Assembly: GCF_011801145.1 (NCBI RefSeq)
Contig: NZ_CP046172.1
Location: 1,178,001 to 1,242,000 of the forward strand
Length of the DNA: 64,000 bases
Origin: Nocardia arthritidis
GTDB taxonomy: Bacteria; Actinomycetota; Actinomycetes; Mycobacteriales; Mycobacteriaceae
Direction: 5' to 3'
The notes below the pieces were generated by a model. That model searched no databases and was not told where the DNA came from. It was given only the letters and a program-made list of their open reading frames with translations. A program made the position numbers and the translations under genes. How positions within the stretch are numbered: position 1 is the stretch's first letter; each line of letters starts with the position of its first letter. Positions 10,501-20,402 of this stretch are shown piece after piece.

Positions 10501-11520
10501 GTGTCGATCTATATGCCGAGCCGGCTGCAGCCATTGGGGTGGGTGGCCGGTCGGCGTGGCCGCAGGGCGACGAGGACAAGATGTGGGCCATTCGGGACGA
10601 CTGGTACGCCGCGAGCAAGGCTTTGGACGGTCTGGTATCGGAGATCCTCGGAAAACTCGTCGGGCCGCGGGCGGCGCGGTTCGTCGTGCGGACATTTCTG
10701 CCGCGGAGTATCGATGGGTGCGCTCACCGGTGGTAGCAAGGGATTTCGGGATTCGCTCGGCCGGGTCGTCACGGTGGGGCGGTTCGATGCGCCGGGTGGG
10801 CATTTCGAAATCCCGCCACACGACGGGACTTTCCCGCCGCCGCGGGATGGAGTGGCAGGCCATGTAGCAGGGGATGGGAATACCGTTGGTGCACAACAGA
10901 ATGCGAGCCACAGTGCCGGAAGTGGTCATACGGCCCCGTCCGGGCCGACGCGCGGTGGTGCGTCGAGCGTTCGATCCGGTAACGAGGTCGGCACGAACTC
11001 GGGCGGTGCGTCGGCCGTCGAGGACACGCATGCGCAATCGGTGCTCCAGGCCGGGACGACCGGCGCAGCGGTGGAACCGGCCCGTGCTGAGCACAACGTC
11101 GAAAACGCTTCGGAGTCAGCGCATGTTGAGCCGGAGCGGACTACCCGTGAGCCGGATGGCGAATCGGTGGAGTCGGAATACTTCGATGCACGCAGCTCTC
11201 TCGAGTCGGAGTACTTCGACGCGCGGTCGTCTCTGTCCGAGGAGAGCAGTGCCGAAGAACCGTGGCGGAAGGATCGAGTGCGTGATCCCGGATCGAATCT
11301 GCCCTATACGCCGAGGTATCTGAACTACCCGGCGAACACGCCGTACACGGCTCCCGACGCGCCTGCGGCAGGTATCTGGCCGCCGGTTCCGCCGGAACCG
11401 GATCCGTCCGACCCCTGTCCGCCGGAATCGGATCCCGATTCGGACTCGCGAGGCGCGGTGCCGAAGGCGGATCGGCAACGGCCGCAAACGGCTTCGGTGG
11501 CCACGAAGGACGGGCGTTAA
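10501..11520 (+). pseudogene. Decayed copy of the WXG100-like secreted effector at 12024
   Basis: The GTG at 10501 opens [17 protein letters not shown], matching [17 protein letters not shown] at 12024. One base (a T of GGT-TCG) is then missing at about 10550. The match continues in the next frame as [18 protein letters not shown] ([18 protein letters not shown] in the intact gene) until a stop at 10736. From 10714 the original frame resumes as LTGGSKGF, corresponding to LVGGSKGF deep in the intact protein. Most of the hydrophobic middle is therefore deleted. The C-terminal part keeps the shared motif YTPRYLNYP followed by APDAPAAGIW, as in the intact copy ([19 protein letters not shown]). 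It also has a short tandem repeat of ESEYFDARSSL. Confidence 0.75.
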
Positions 11521-11704
11521 GGAGCCGTCAGTGTGCCGCGTGCGTGACCGGACCCGAATCGGCTGAAGTGCCAGCGTATTTGGCGAAACCAATTGGGCCG
11601 CAGGTCATATCAGAGGTCCGTAAATTCGATCTCGCGGTACTTTCCGCCGTTCGCGGCGCATGCCATCTTCGGAATCCGGTGGATCTTGGTGAAAGGGTTG
11701 GGGT

Positions 11705-12013
11705 ATGGCAGGCAAGGTCGCGGTAACCCCGTCCCAGCTGCGCGGTGCGGCGGGACAGATGGCCGCGGTGCGGGACAAGGTGGACACCATCCTGTCGGAT
11801 CTGGAGTCATCGTTGAACTCGCGCGGCGCCGCATGGGGTGACGACAGCTACGGGGCGACCTTCGCGGCAGGTGACAACGGTTATCTCGTTGCGCACAAGA
11901 ACCTGGCCAAGGGCATGGGTGACGTGGCGAAGACCCTGGGGTCATACGCCGACGGACAGTACAAGGCCGCGGGCCTACTCGAGGAACAGGACAAGCACCA
12001 CCGCTTCGGATAG
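11705..12013 (+). CDS. WXG100 family (ESAT-6-like) small protein
   Basis: This 102-residue helical-hairpin protein has a first helix ending at [10 protein letters not shown], where W-G-D replaces the classic W-x-G turn, and a second helix with [21 protein letters not shown]-terminal Y-x-x-x-x-K tail runs [16 protein letters not shown]. Small WXG100 proteins are usually exported by ESX systems as dimers with a partner. The gene lies 11 bases before the effector at 12024 and points the same way, so it is probably the export partner of that effector. Start ATG 11705 with a GAAAGGG element upstream. Confidence 0.82.
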   Translation: MAGKVAVTPSQLRGAAGQMAAVRDKVDTILSDLESSLNSRGAAWGDDSYGATFAAGDNGYLVAHKNLAKGMGDVAKTLGSYADGQYKAAGLLEEQDKHHRFG

Positions 12014-12023
12014 CGGAAACACC

Positions 12024-15000
12024 TTGTCTATCGATATTCCTGGCTTTCTGCAGCCGTTGGGGTGGGTGGCGGGTTCGGCCTGGCCGCAGGGTGATGAGGA
12101 CGAAATGTGGGGCGTCGCCAGCGATTGGCGAACGGCCGCAAGCGAATTGCGCAAGCTGCTGCCCGACCTGCGGGCGGCGGCGGACGCGACCACCGAGGCG
12201 TATCCGTGGGGTGAGGGGATCACCACTATCCGGAAACGGCTGCACGAGCTGGAAAGCGGCGACAAATCCATCGCGCATCTCGCCGAAATCCTGGACCAGG
12301 TAGCCGATTCAGCGGACGGTCAAGGCACCGAGATCGAATACACCAAGGTCATGATCATCACCTCGTTGGCGATGCTGGCCGGTGAGATCGCGGCATGCTG
12401 GTTGTTCCCGCCGACGGCGCCTCTGGAGGAGGCCGCCGCCACGGCCGCCACCCAGGTGGGTCTTCGATTCCTGCGGCAGCGTGCGATGGCGGCGATCGAG
12501 CGGTACGCGGCGAAACTCGGTATGGCCGCGGTTGTTCGGTTCGCCGCCCGGCATATCGTGCTGAGCACGGTGCTCGGCACGGGACAGGACGTCGCCATCC
12601 AGCTCGGCCAGATGGCCGTCGGGCATCGCAAGAACTTCGACCTGACCCGGGTCGGCGTCACCGCGCTGACCTCCGCGGTGGCCGGTGGTCTCGGCGGGCC
12701 CGCCGATGAGTTCCTCAGCAAGTTGGCCGCGAAAGTGCCGCTGCCCAAGGGGCCTTGGTCGAATGCGCTCAGCGGCGCGGCGGTCGGCACGGGGGCGGGC
12801 ATGGTCGGTGCGGTCGGCTCGTGGGTCGCGGGCAATCTCGTTTCCGTCGGATTGGACGGCTGGACCTGGGATCCTCGCGTATTGACCAGCGCGGCCTCGT
12901 TCGGCGTATTGGTCGGCGGCAGTAAGGGTTTCCACCTCGGGAAGTCGGGGCCGGGCGTCGGCCGATTCACCGGACCCGATGCGGGCGGTTACGGCGACGG
13001 GAGTGTTTCCCGCGCTTCGGAAAGCCAACGCGGACAGGGTGATCCGGCTGTTTTTTCGCGCTCAGGTGGCGATTCGGCCGGTCGGGGTAACGATCCGGCC
13101 GGATCGACCATGCCCGCATCGCACTCTCCGGCTCATGATCTGAACGCGGCCGGTGTCGCCCATGACGCCGACTCCGCCGTCCGTGGGCAAGCTGGTAGTG
13201 CGGCGAATCACCATGGGCCGCACGGTAATTCAGCACCGAACGGAGCTGCGAGGGGAGCGGCCGACCCGGCTCGCGGCGAAACGGGCCGGTCCGGCATCGA
13301 GAATCGGGCTCTGGACACTCGGCCCCCCGCTTCTGGTCATCCTTCCGTTCCGCACGAACCGCGTCCGGTATCCGGAGATGGGTCGCGACCGCGTGCCGCC
13401 GAACCGGGACATCAGGGTGGATCGCGCACCGAGGGCCGGTCGGGCCTACCCGAGCGGTCGGCGCCCGGTCATGCCGCGGCCGAAAGTCCGCTGCAAGCAC
13501 GGCCGGGAGCGGGCGAGGCTCCCCGCCTCGGGAGGGAAGCGGAGATCCCCGGCGAGCGGGCGCAAACGGCGCGGATTCCGTCGGACGAGACGGCGGCACT
13601 GGCTCAGGAGCATGCGGCGAAGCTGACCGAGCTGAGGCGATTACAGGCCGCGCGAGACGCATGGGCGGATCGCTTCCCGGTGGACAAGGAACATGGCTTG
13701 GAGCCGGGTGAGCCGTTGCGTAAAACGTTGGAGGACTTGCGGACTCGCACGATGCGGGTCGATGAGATGCCGGAGCGGTTGGCGCGGATCGCCGAATTGG
13801 AGGAGGCCGCAGACAGATACAACGCGGCGGAGGCGCAGACCCGTCGGCTCGGTGACGAGTTGGCGGCACGACAGGCCATCGATCACGATGCCGCGGTTGC
13901 GGAGTCGCCGCATCCGGTGGAACGTGCGGTGCCGCACGAGATGTCGCCGGCGGCGCGGGCCGGAGTGGAGCAGTTGGCAGGTGAGCGCGCTGCGCTGGCG
14001 TCGCGATTGCGGGAACTCCGGGATGCGCGCGATGCATTGGCCGACCGCCTGCCGGTGGACAAGGAACACGGCTTGGAACCCGGTGAGCCGCTGCGTAAAA
14101 CGTTGGAGGACTTGCGGACTCGCACGATGCGGGTCGATGAGATGCCGGAGCGGTTGGCGCGGATCGCCGAACTGGAAGAGGCGGCTGACCGATACAACAC
14201 GGCAAAGGCCGAGGTGATGCGCCTCGCGGATCAGTTGACGATCAAGGCGGGCAACGATTACCTGACCGCTGCGGGCGCGCGGGTGCTCACCGACCGCGTC
14301 GGCCTGATCGACGGTCAGCCGCCGCGGGTACTCGTTACGGGCCGCCTCTTCGAGAACGCCGGCCACCGGCGTGTGCTGGCCAACGCCATCGACCGCATCC
14401 CCGAACTGTCCGAGGCACTGTCCCAACCCGGTGCCGAAATACGTTATGTACGAGTAACTGTCGACTCCTCGGGCACACCACACATCACCCCGCTCGAATC
14501 GCCCACCGCCCGCCACTTCGTCCCGGAACGATCGACCACGGTCGGCGAACCCGCCACCCCCATCCCTTCTCCCGACTCCTCACAACCCTCGCCCGTCGGC
14601 GAACCCCCGCACACCGCCGCCAACCCGCACACCGAATCCGATCCGGAAAGCACATCCTCGGTAATCCCATACACCCCAAGGTTTTTGACCTTCCCACCCA
14701 CCCCGGAATACGACGCCCCCGACGCCCCACCCGCCAGCATCTGGACCCCGACCCCCCAACACCCCCACCCCGAACCCCAGCCACATCCACACCCAACTCC
14801 GCCCCCAGACCCAGCCTCGCCTCCGGGAGCAGGGCCACACCCAGCACCACACCCACACCCGCGACCCGAGCCCGGCCCGCATCCACACCCACATCCACGG
14901 CCGGAGCCGCATCCACGGCCGGAACCGCATCCACGGCCGGAACCGCATCCACGGCCGGAACCGCATCCACGGCCGGAGCCGCGTCCGACGCCCGAGCCGC

Positions 15001-16307
15001 ACCCATCGCCGGAGCCACAGCCGCATCCACACCCGACTCCACATCCGCGCCCTGAGCCGCATCCGCGCCCTGAGCCGTATCCGCGCCCTGAGCCGCATCC
15101 GCAGCCGGAACCGCACCCACAGCCGGAGCCGCATCGGCGACCCGAGCCGCACTCAAGCCCGGAGCCAGACCCGCGCCTTGAGCCGCGCCCACGACCCGAG
15201 CCGCATTTGACGCCTGAGTCGCATCCGGAGTCTGAGCCGCATCCGCGACTCGAGCCGCGCCCGACGCCTGAGCCGCATCCGGACTGGCACCCACGGCCGG
15301 AGTCGCACTCGTGCCCGGAGCCAGACCCGCGCCCTCAGCTCCACCCGCGACCCGAACCGCGCCCGCTCCCAGAGCCGGACCAGCGCGCCGAGCCGCACCA
15401 GCGGCTGCACTCGCACTCAAGCCTTGAGTCACGCCCTCATCCACGTCCTAAGCCTGACCCCCATCCGGACTCGCGACTCGAGCCGCGTCGTCGTCCTGAG
15501 CCGCACCCAATTCCGGACCCGCACCCACGCCCTTCCCCTGAGCCGGAACCGGTTCCGCACCTGACGCAAGACCTGGGCTCATGCCCATCGCCGACAGCGG
15601 ATTCACTCCCGCATCCGGATTCTGCGACGGACCGACACGAGTACTCGGATTCGTCGGGTGAAACGCACCCGGCCGCGGACCAACACGCGACCCGGGACCA
15701 GCCTCAAAACGCGAGTTCATCGGGGATGCAGGTCGATTCGCGTCCAGATCCACGCTCCACTCCGCATCTGCGGCCGGAGCCAGACCCGCGCCCTGAGCAG
15801 CACCCGCACACACGCCTCGAGCGACACCCGCATCCGCGCCCCGCGTCGGATCCGCGCTCTGAGCCGGACTCGGATCGGCGACCCGAGCCGCACCCACGTC
15901 CTGAGCCGCGCCCAACGCCGGATCCGCATCCGCGCCTCGAGCCGGACCTGGTTCCACGCTTGGCGCAGGACCCGAGCTCACGCCCATATCCGACGCCGGA
16001 TTCACTCCAGCCCCCAGATGCTGCGGCGGACCCGGAAAAGCATTTGGATTCGTCGGGTGAAACGCATCCGGCGTCGGATCAACATGCGGCCCGGGATCAG
16101 CCTCGAAATGCGAGTTCATCTGGAACGCAGGTTGTTTCGTGCCCAACAGAACCGACGGATCGGCGCATCGAACAGAGCGTCGTCGATCAACCGGAGCGGG
16201 ACGGCAATCCATGCGGCCAGGCGCCTGTTGGGCAGCTTCCGGAACCGGCACGTGCGCAACGGTTCCCGCGTCTGGCGCCCGACTTCAATCCCTACCAGCG
16301 CACCTGA
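12024..16307 (+). CDS. Large WXG100/CpnT-like secreted effector with proline-rich repeat tail
   Basis: The start is inferred as TTG at 12024 ([15 protein letters not shown]), just after the WXG100 gene and matching the GTG-started relic at 10501. Length is about 1,427 residues. Residues 1-100 resemble the WXG100-like domain of CpnT-type proteins ([17 protein letters not shown], then W-R-T-A-A). Residues 100-300 are hydrophobic, Ala/Gly-rich helices, possibly membrane-inserting. Residues 300-530 are a Gly/Ser/Pro linker. Residues 530-740 form a coiled coil with two near-identical units. Residues 745-835 form a small alpha/beta module ([20 protein letters not shown]) also present in the giant protein. 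From about 910 the tail is Pro-His-Arg-Glu repeats. No catalytic toxin domain is recognised. Relatives of this type are exported by ESX systems. Confidence 0.75.
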   Translation: MSIDIPGFLQPLGWVAGSAWPQGDEDEMWGVASDWRTAASELRKLLPDLRAAADATTEAYPWGEGITTIRKRLHELESGDKSIAHLAEILDQVADSADGQGTEIEYTKVMIITSLAMLAGEIAACWLFPPTAPLEEAAATAATQVGLRFLRQRAMAAIERYAAKLGMAAVVRFAARHIVLSTVLGTGQDVAIQLGQMAVGHRKNFDLTRVGVTALTSAVAGGLGGPADEFLSKLAAKVPLPKGPWSNALSGAAVGTGAGMVGAVGSWVAGNLVSVGLDGWTWDPRVLTSAASFGVLVGGSKGFHLGKSGPGVGRFTGPDAGGYGDGSVSRASESQRGQGDPAVFSRSGGDSAGRGNDPAGSTMPASHSPAHDLNAAGVAHDADSAVRGQAGSAANHHGPHGNSAPNGAARGAADPARGETGRSGIENRALDTRPPASGHPSVPHEPRPVSGDGSRPRAAEPGHQGGSRTEGRSGLPERSAPGHAAAESPLQARPGAGEAPRLGREAEIPGERAQTARIPSDETAALAQEHAAKLTELRRLQAARDAWADRFPVDKEHGLEPGEPLRKTLEDLRTRTMRVDEMPERLARIAELEEAADRYNAAEAQTRRLGDELAARQAIDHDAAVAESPHPVERAVPHEMSPAARAGVEQLAGERAALASRLRELRDARDALADRLPVDKEHGLEPGEPLRKTLEDLRTRTMRVDEMPERLARIAELEEAADRYNTAKAEVMRLADQLTIKAGNDYLTAAGARVLTDRVGLIDGQPPRVLVTGRLFENAGHRRVLANAIDRIPELSEALSQPGAEIRYVRVTVDSSGTPHITPLESPTARHFVPERSTTVGEPATPIPSPDSSQPSPVGEPPHTAANPHTESDPESTSSVIPYTPRFLTFPPTPEYDAPDAPPASIWTPTPQHPHPEPQPHPHPTPPPDPASPPGAGPHPAPHPHPRPEPGPHPHPHPRPEPHPRPEPHPRPEPHPRPEPHPRPEPRPTPEPHPSPEPQPHPHPTPHPRPEPHPRPEPYPRPEPHPQPEPHPQPEPHRRPEPHSSPEPDPRLEPRPRPEPHLTPESHPESEPHPRLEPRPTPEPHPDWHPRPESHSCPEPDPRPQLHPRPEPRPLPEPDQRAEPHQRLHSHSSLESRPHPRPKPDPHPDSRLEPRRRPEPHPIPDPHPRPSPEPEPVPHLTQDLGSCPSPTADSLPHPDSATDRHEYSDSSGETHPAADQHATRDQPQNASSSGMQVDSRPDPRSTPHLRPEPDPRPEQHPHTRLERHPHPRPASDPRSEPDSDRRPEPHPRPEPRPTPDPHPRLEPDLVPRLAQDPSSRPYPTPDSLQPPDAAADPEKHLDSSGETHPASDQHAARDQPRNASSSGTQVVSCPTEPTDRRIEQSVVDQPERDGNPCGQAPVGQLPEPARAQRFPRLAPDFNPYQRT
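13717..13796 (+). repeat. 80-base exact repeat, copy 1 (coiled-coil unit)
   Basis: This stretch is identical, base for base, to 14092-14171. It encodes [15 protein letters not shown] and the following PERLARIAE. Flanking bases are also similar but have diverged, so this is a recent duplication or gene-conversion tract inside the effector at 12024. Confidence 0.85.
14092..14171 (+). repeat. 80-base exact repeat, copy 2
   Basis: This is the second copy of the 80-base unit at 13717-13796, 375 bases downstream and in the same reading frame. The duplication adds one coiled-coil segment to the effector. Confidence 0.85.
14750..15560 (+). repeat. Pro-His-Arg-Glu repeat tail, with exact 18-base units
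   Basis: The protein text is a long run of HPRPEP-type hexapeptides. Six nearly identical 18-base units sit at about 14894-14983, and more diverged units fill the rest. The alternating charge and proline content suggest an extended, rod-like or surface-exposed stalk. The dense histidine may bind metal; this is an inference. Confidence 0.85.
15570..16135 (+). repeat. Duplicated block near the end of the effector
   Basis: Two copies, at about 15575-15745 and about 15965-16135, encode the same sentence: [16 protein letters not shown], then NASSSG. They are separated by another stretch of HPRPEP-like repeats and diverge by scattered substitutions. Confidence 0.7.
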
Positions 16308-16322
16308 TCGGTGAGGACGGCG

Positions 16323-16802
16323 ATGACGAACGAGTACCCGAAGTCCGAGATGGCGGCGGTGATCGAGGATTTCGAGGCCGAGATGGTGGAGATCGCGCGT
16401 ATCGGTGCGGAGCGTGCGCGGATTATCGGTCGGGCGTCGGTGCGGGGTAGGCGGATCGGCGTGGCGGTGAACGCTGACGGCACCATCATCGAGATCGAAT
16501 TCGCTTCGGGTATCGAGGATTTGAGCTATGGCGAGATCGCGAAGGGTGTGACGGAAGCGGCTCAGCGCGCGCAGGAGGATGCGGCGCGGCAGGCGGGGGA
16601 GTTGATGGCGCCGTTGCTGGCCAGGCGGTCTCGGCTGCCGAAGTTGTCGGATCTGGTCGATGGCATGCCGGATCTCACGAACCGGATCCCGCGGCCGCCG
16701 CTGGCGTCGACGGCGCCGCCCGGCGCACCGGAACGCGAAGAGTCCACCACCGCAGGCGATTTCCCGCAAACAGACCGGGGCGTCACCGAAACGGGCTGGT
16801 GA
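16323..16802 (+). CDS. YbaB/EbfC-like protein
   Basis: Start ATG 16323 has GTGAGGA about six bases upstream; a GTG at 16311 is possible but would bury that site. The 159-residue protein has an N-terminal helix with ERARIIGRASVRG, the strand pair RIGVAVNADGTIIEIEF, and a C-terminal helix rich in Ala/Gln. It adds a Pro-rich tail ending RGVTETGW. The tail ending (GVT-x-x-GW) is shared with the next gene and resembles the DRGW end of the gene at 25295, which suggests a functional C-terminal peptide. It begins 16 bases after the large effector, so it is probably co-transcribed. Confidence 0.78.
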   Translation: MTNEYPKSEMAAVIEDFEAEMVEIARIGAERARIIGRASVRGRRIGVAVNADGTIIEIEFASGIEDLSYGEIAKGVTEAAQRAQEDAARQAGELMAPLLARRSRLPKLSDLVDGMPDLTNRIPRPPLASTAPPGAPEREESTTAGDFPQTDRGVTETGW

Positions 16803-16901
16803 CGCAGGTAACTGCGGCTGCACCTGCCGTTCATGTCCGAGCCACGGAAGCGTCGCTCTCGGCTGTCACCCTCGGCGGTCGGACATGTTGGAGGCGGCGA
16901 G

Positions 16902-17405
16902 ATGACGAGCGATTTCGGCAGGTTGGATACGGCCGCGGTGCTGGAGCAGGTGCAGGAGCAGATGCGCCAGATCGCGCGGGTGCAGCGGGAGCGGGTCCAG
17001 CTCACCGCGAGTGCGACGGTGCGTAAGCGGGTCACGGTTACGGTGAATGCGGACGGCATGATCATCGAAACCAAATTCGCCCCCGGTATCGAGGATTTGA
17101 GCTTCGGTGAGATCGCCAAGGCGGTGACGGCGGCGGCGCAGCAGGCGACGGCCGAGGTCGCGCGGAAGGGGCAGGAGCTGATGGCCCCGCTGCAGGAGCG
17201 GCGGTCCCGGCTGCCGAAGCTGTCGGATCTGCTCGAGGATATGCCTGATCTGGATGCGCTGCGGCCGGAGGCGCCGCCGGTGCCGACGACGCCGCCGCAC
17301 GCGGAGGTCGAGGAGCCCGAGGGTGCGCCAATGGAATTCGACGATGTCGATACCACCTTCCGTACCCGGGCGGATGACCGCGGAGTCACCGATTCCGGCT
17401 GGTAG
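16902..17405 (+). CDS. YbaB/EbfC-like protein
   Basis: Start ATG 16902 is preceded by GGAGG at 16890-16894; the frame is open to 16833 but without a better start. The 167-residue protein is a close paralog of its upstream neighbour. It has the same RVTVTVNADGMIIETKF strands, GIEDLSFGEIAKAVTAAAQQA helix, RRSRLPKLSDLLEDMPDL linker, and C-terminal RGVTDSGW. The pair arose by tandem duplication. The role is unknown; DNA binding is the family expectation, but the conserved Trp-ending tail is unusual for a nucleoid protein. Confidence 0.78.
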   Translation: MTSDFGRLDTAAVLEQVQEQMRQIARVQRERVQLTASATVRKRVTVTVNADGMIIETKFAPGIEDLSFGEIAKAVTAAAQQATAEVARKGQELMAPLQERRSRLPKLSDLLEDMPDLDALRPEAPPVPTTPPHAEVEEPEGAPMEFDDVDTTFRTRADDRGVTDSGW

Positions 17406-17546
17406 TTGCGTATTGTTCAGCGGTCGGTTCGGCTCGACTGTGCAAATATGAGCCTGTAACACGGCTCGGCACCGGATCTGGCCGGCGTGCTGCGAATGGT
17501 GTGGCACGTGCGGATTCCGGCGCCCGGATGAGGAGATTGCTGCGAC

Positions 17547-19271
17547 GTGACCAGACCAGGCGACGAGGCCGACGATCGGGCCCGCAACGAGGAGCCTGCG
17601 CCGGATAACGGAGGGGCTGCCGAGCAGGAGTTCCTGCGGCAATTCTTGGAGTCGGCGGCGAGCGGTGAACCCGACGTGCCACTCGGCATCGGTGATCCGG
17701 CGGCCGAGCAGCCCGATGTACCGCTGGGCATAGGAGATCCGGCGCCCGAGCAACCCGATGTGCCACTGGGCATAGGAGATCCGGCCGCCGAACAGCCCGA
17801 TATGCCGCTGGGTATCGGCGATCAAGACGAACCGGATATCGGTTTCACCCTCCTCGATCAGCCCGAAACGGTGGACGTCGCCGAGCGCGCCAGACAGCTC
17901 GGCCACCAATTGGCCAGGGAATTGGCCGCTTTGGGCCCGGAGGGCTGGCGTCAGGTGGAGGCGGTGTTCGCGCTGACCACCGCCGCCGAGCTGGCGATGG
18001 TGGTCTACTCGGATGACGATGAGCGGTCGGTCCGGGTGCAGCCGACGCCGGAGGTGCTCGACCTGGTCCGCGAACACCGCGATGTCTCGGCGCAGCTCAG
18101 CGACGGGCCGTGGTGGCGGCTGCTGCTGTCGCTGAGCAGCGGCGGTGAGATCGAGATCGATTACGACTACGGCGACGAGCCGTTCCCGGACGATCAACTG
18201 TTCCCGGCCGATATCTACCGTGCCGACCTGGCCGCGTATCCGCGTCAGGTGTTGCCGGTATGGCTGGCCGCCTATATCGGACACGACGACCGGCAGTCCC
18301 GTTCACCGGGCCTGGCGGCCGTGCAGGCGCGAGCGGATCGGGAGCAGGGTGTGCGAGGCCTGTTGTCGGACTTGGAGTTTCCGCCGTTCCCGCTGATGTC
18401 GGCGCGCTGGGCGGTGATCGCCGCCGCCTTCGTCGCGGCCGGATCGCAGTGGGGGCCGCGGATTCTGCCCGCGCTCGGCTGGTTCGAGGGTTCCAAGCGC
18501 AGCGGTTCGACGCTGTACGCGCTGCCGGGTGGTCGCGCCGTGCTCTCCGGCGGGGTGTGGAACGCGCCGGAGCTGAACGAGGTCTACAACAATGACGAGC
18601 CGATGCCGCTGCATTACGCGGGCGCGCCGGAGTGGGTGGCCAATCCGGTGCTGAATCCCCGTGCGGCGAGCGGACTTCTGTCGTTCTGCTACTGGTGGGA
18701 GGGCGGGCACTGGTATCGCGGCGAGTCCCCGACCTCCGATCTGCTCGCCGAGGCGGTGCCCGGCGTGTGGACCACCGAAACCGTGGTGGACGTGGTGGCC
18801 GCCCTGCTCGCCGATGAGCCGACCGAGCAGCAGCGCACGGCCGTCACGAATCTGGTTTCGGCGGCCGAGGTCGGCCTCGTCACCAGGGAAACCGTGGTCG
18901 GCGTATTCGGTAACGACGGTGAATTCGATGTGGACAGCGCCCTCTACCAGCTGACTTTGGCCGGTGTGACGCTCGATCTGCCCGAGCCGATGCCGCGTGA
19001 GGATGCGATCGAGCGGGTGCGTCAGTACATTCTTGATCAGGGTATGGACACCACCGGCTACCCGTTGGACGAGTTGCGCGCCGATCGGATCAGCGTCGGC
19101 TGGATGGTGTTCGTGCCGACCAGGCCGGGGGAGATATCGATCGGCCGCGCGATCTTCTACATCGCCGATGACGGTGTGCTGGAACGGTCTTCGTCGTCGG
19201 TGGCGCCATCGGTGTACATCGCGGATTTCGAACAGCGGTTCCAGCAACGCCACGGCGCGGTGGACGCCTGA
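17547..19271 (+). CDS. YezG/DUF600-like protein with N-terminal 14-residue repeats
   Basis: Start GTG 17547 has a GAGGAG site at 17530-17535. Length is 574 residues. Residues 42-92 are tandem PDVPLGIGDPAAEQ units. Residues 105-255 (GWRQVEAVFALTTAAEL, IEIDYDYGDEPFP, YPRQVLPVWLAAYI) resemble YezG/DUF600 antitoxin-type proteins. Residues 285-400 contain LYALPGGRAVLSGGVWNAPEL and LSFCYWWEGGHWYRGE. A helical segment leads to a C-terminal module ending GRAIFYIADDGVLERSSSS, FEQRF. Paralogs lie at 1, 22036 and 23782. Cytoplasmic location is likely, as no signal peptide is visible. An immunity or chaperone role for the secreted giants is an inference from family and position. Confidence 0.7.
   Translation: MTRPGDEADDRARNEEPAPDNGGAAEQEFLRQFLESAASGEPDVPLGIGDPAAEQPDVPLGIGDPAPEQPDVPLGIGDPAAEQPDMPLGIGDQDEPDIGFTLLDQPETVDVAERARQLGHQLARELAALGPEGWRQVEAVFALTTAAELAMVVYSDDDERSVRVQPTPEVLDLVREHRDVSAQLSDGPWWRLLLSLSSGGEIEIDYDYGDEPFPDDQLFPADIYRADLAAYPRQVLPVWLAAYIGHDDRQSRSPGLAAVQARADREQGVRGLLSDLEFPPFPLMSARWAVIAAAFVAAGSQWGPRILPALGWFEGSKRSGSTLYALPGGRAVLSGGVWNAPELNEVYNNDEPMPLHYAGAPEWVANPVLNPRAASGLLSFCYWWEGGHWYRGESPTSDLLAEAVPGVWTTETVVDVVAALLADEPTEQQRTAVTNLVSAAEVGLVTRETVVGVFGNDGEFDVDSALYQLTLAGVTLDLPEPMPREDAIERVRQYILDQGMDTTGYPLDELRADRISVGWMVFVPTRPGEISIGRAIFYIADDGVLERSSSSVAPSVYIADFEQRFQQRHGAVDA
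17670..17822 (+). repeat. 42-base tandem repeat (three full units and part of a fourth)
   Basis: Units start at 17670, 17712, 17754 and 17796 and encode PDVPLGIGDPAAEQ with small changes; the last unit is cut after nine codons. Unit length is a multiple of three, so gain or loss of units would keep the frame. The paralogs at 22036 and 23782 lack this array. Confidence 0.9.
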
Positions 19272-19378
19272 GGTACGGATTGTTAAGCAACAGCTAAGCT
19301 TTCGCGATCTGCCGGGACGGAGTGCGCAGTCGGCGCGATTATCTTGCTGTATCCATCGGCGGTGTAAGAGGTTTCGGT

Positions 19379-19627
19379 ATGGCGGAGGACGAGCGGACGG
19401 CGGTCGGGTTCGCGCTCGGCGCCCGCGTCCGGGTGACGGTCGACGCGGACGGCGTGGTGATCGATACGCGCATCGATCTGGAACCGGATGAGGTGAGCTA
19501 CGAGCAATTGGCGCTCGCGCTCACCGTCGCCGCTCAGCAGGCCCGCGACCTGCTGGTCGTCGCGGAATCGACAAGCCTTGCGGCGCAACCCGATTCCGGC
19601 GAGCAGAGTCAGGTCTCCCACCGGTAG
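19379..19627 (+). CDS. Short YbaB-like protein
   Basis: Start ATG 19379 follows an AAGAGG site; an earlier start at 19322 lacks one. The 82-residue protein keeps the strand pair VRVTVDADGVVIDTRID and the helix YEQLALALTVAAQQARDLL, but lacks the N-terminal helix of the other YbaB-like proteins here. It may therefore be a reduced family member or a decaying copy. It overlaps the convergent response-regulator gene by 19 bases at their 3' ends. Confidence 0.6.
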   Translation: MAEDERTAVGFALGARVRVTVDADGVVIDTRIDLEPDEVSYEQLALALTVAAQQARDLLVVAESTSLAAQPDSGEQSQVSHR

Positions 19628-20265
19628 CCGAAGCCGCGGATGGTGATGATCAGGCCGGGCCGATCGAGTTTGGCGCGCAGCCCGGCCATGTGCACATCGA
19701 GTGCGCGGGATACCGCCGGTGAGGAGTCGCCCCAGATGCGGTCCATCAACGCCTGACGGCTCACCGCGGTGCCCGGCCGCTCCACCAGGATGCGCACCAG
19801 CTGGAATTCCTTGTGCGTCAAGGTGATCACCCGGTCGGCCACCAGCACCTGGCGGGCGACCAGATCCACCCGCACGTCACCGGTGACCACGTCCATCGGC
19901 GTCCTGCCGGGTGGGACGGCGCGGCGGGTGACCGTCTCCAGTCGCGCGACCAGTTCGGCGATGCGCGGCGGTTTGATCAGGTAATCGTCGGCCCCGCTGC
20001 GCAGCCCGTTCACCACCGAACTCTCGCCGCTGCGTGCGGTGAGGATGACGACGGGCACGGAGCTTACTTCCCGCAAACGCCGGAGCACCTCCAGCCCGTC
20101 GATATCCGGCAGCCCGAGATCGAGGATCACCGCATCGAACCGGCGGTGCGAGGCGAGCAGGTCGGCGCCGCGACGGTGGCGTTCGACCTGGTAGCCGCGG
20201 GCAGTGAGCGCGGCTACCAGCGCTTCGCCCATACCCTCATCATCTTCGACAACCGCAAGCCGCAC
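19609..20265 (-). CDS. OmpR/PhoB-type response regulator
   Basis: The 218-residue protein has a receiver domain with acidic pocket E7-D8-D9, phospho-acceptor D49 (ILDLGLPD), T76 and K98 (DDYLIKPP). The C-terminal winged helix includes LTHKEFQLVRIL, the recognition-helix region SRALDVHMAGLRAKL, and the wing end RGFGYRW. It should act as a DNA-binding transcription factor in the cytoplasm. No histidine kinase lies in the window, so it is an orphan here. The MHS transporter is upstream on the same strand with 137 bases between. Regulation of that transporter or of the adjacent ESX genes is possible but not shown. Confidence 0.92.
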   Translation of the reverse strand: MRLAVVEDDEGMGEALVAALTARGYQVERHRRGADLLASHRRFDAVILDLGLPDIDGLEVLRRLREVSSVPVVILTARSGESSVVNGLRSGADDYLIKPPRIAELVARLETVTRRAVPPGRTPMDVVTGDVRVDLVARQVLVADRVITLTHKEFQLVRILVERPGTAVSRQALMDRIWGDSSPAVSRALDVHMAGLRAKLDRPGLIITIRGFGYRWET

Positions 20266-20402
20266 GCGCCGATCCTCGCAAATCGAGGCCTCCGGCGCGC
20301 GCTTTCGGCAATCATCGGGTCACGGCGCGGCGGCAGTGTTGGATCAGCGGTGCTCGCCGGCCCTGCGTGGTTACGCTTCGCTGCCGCCTCCGGGCCTGAC
20401 GC

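Noticed and set aside
10539..10736. Separate small WXG-like gene
   Set aside because: Its text is the frame-shifted continuation of the relic that starts at 10501, not an independent gene.
14894..14983. Possible CRISPR-like direct repeats
   Set aside because: The units are contiguous 18-base codon repeats without spacers, so they are a coding minisatellite.
14485..15444. Minus-strand Ala/Asp/Val-rich repetitive frame
   Set aside because: It is only the complement of the HPRPEP repeats; it has no ribosome site and no non-repeat sequence.
20266..20402. Terminator between transporter and response regulator
   Set aside because: No stem followed by a T-run could be found; the 137 bases hold only GC-rich text.
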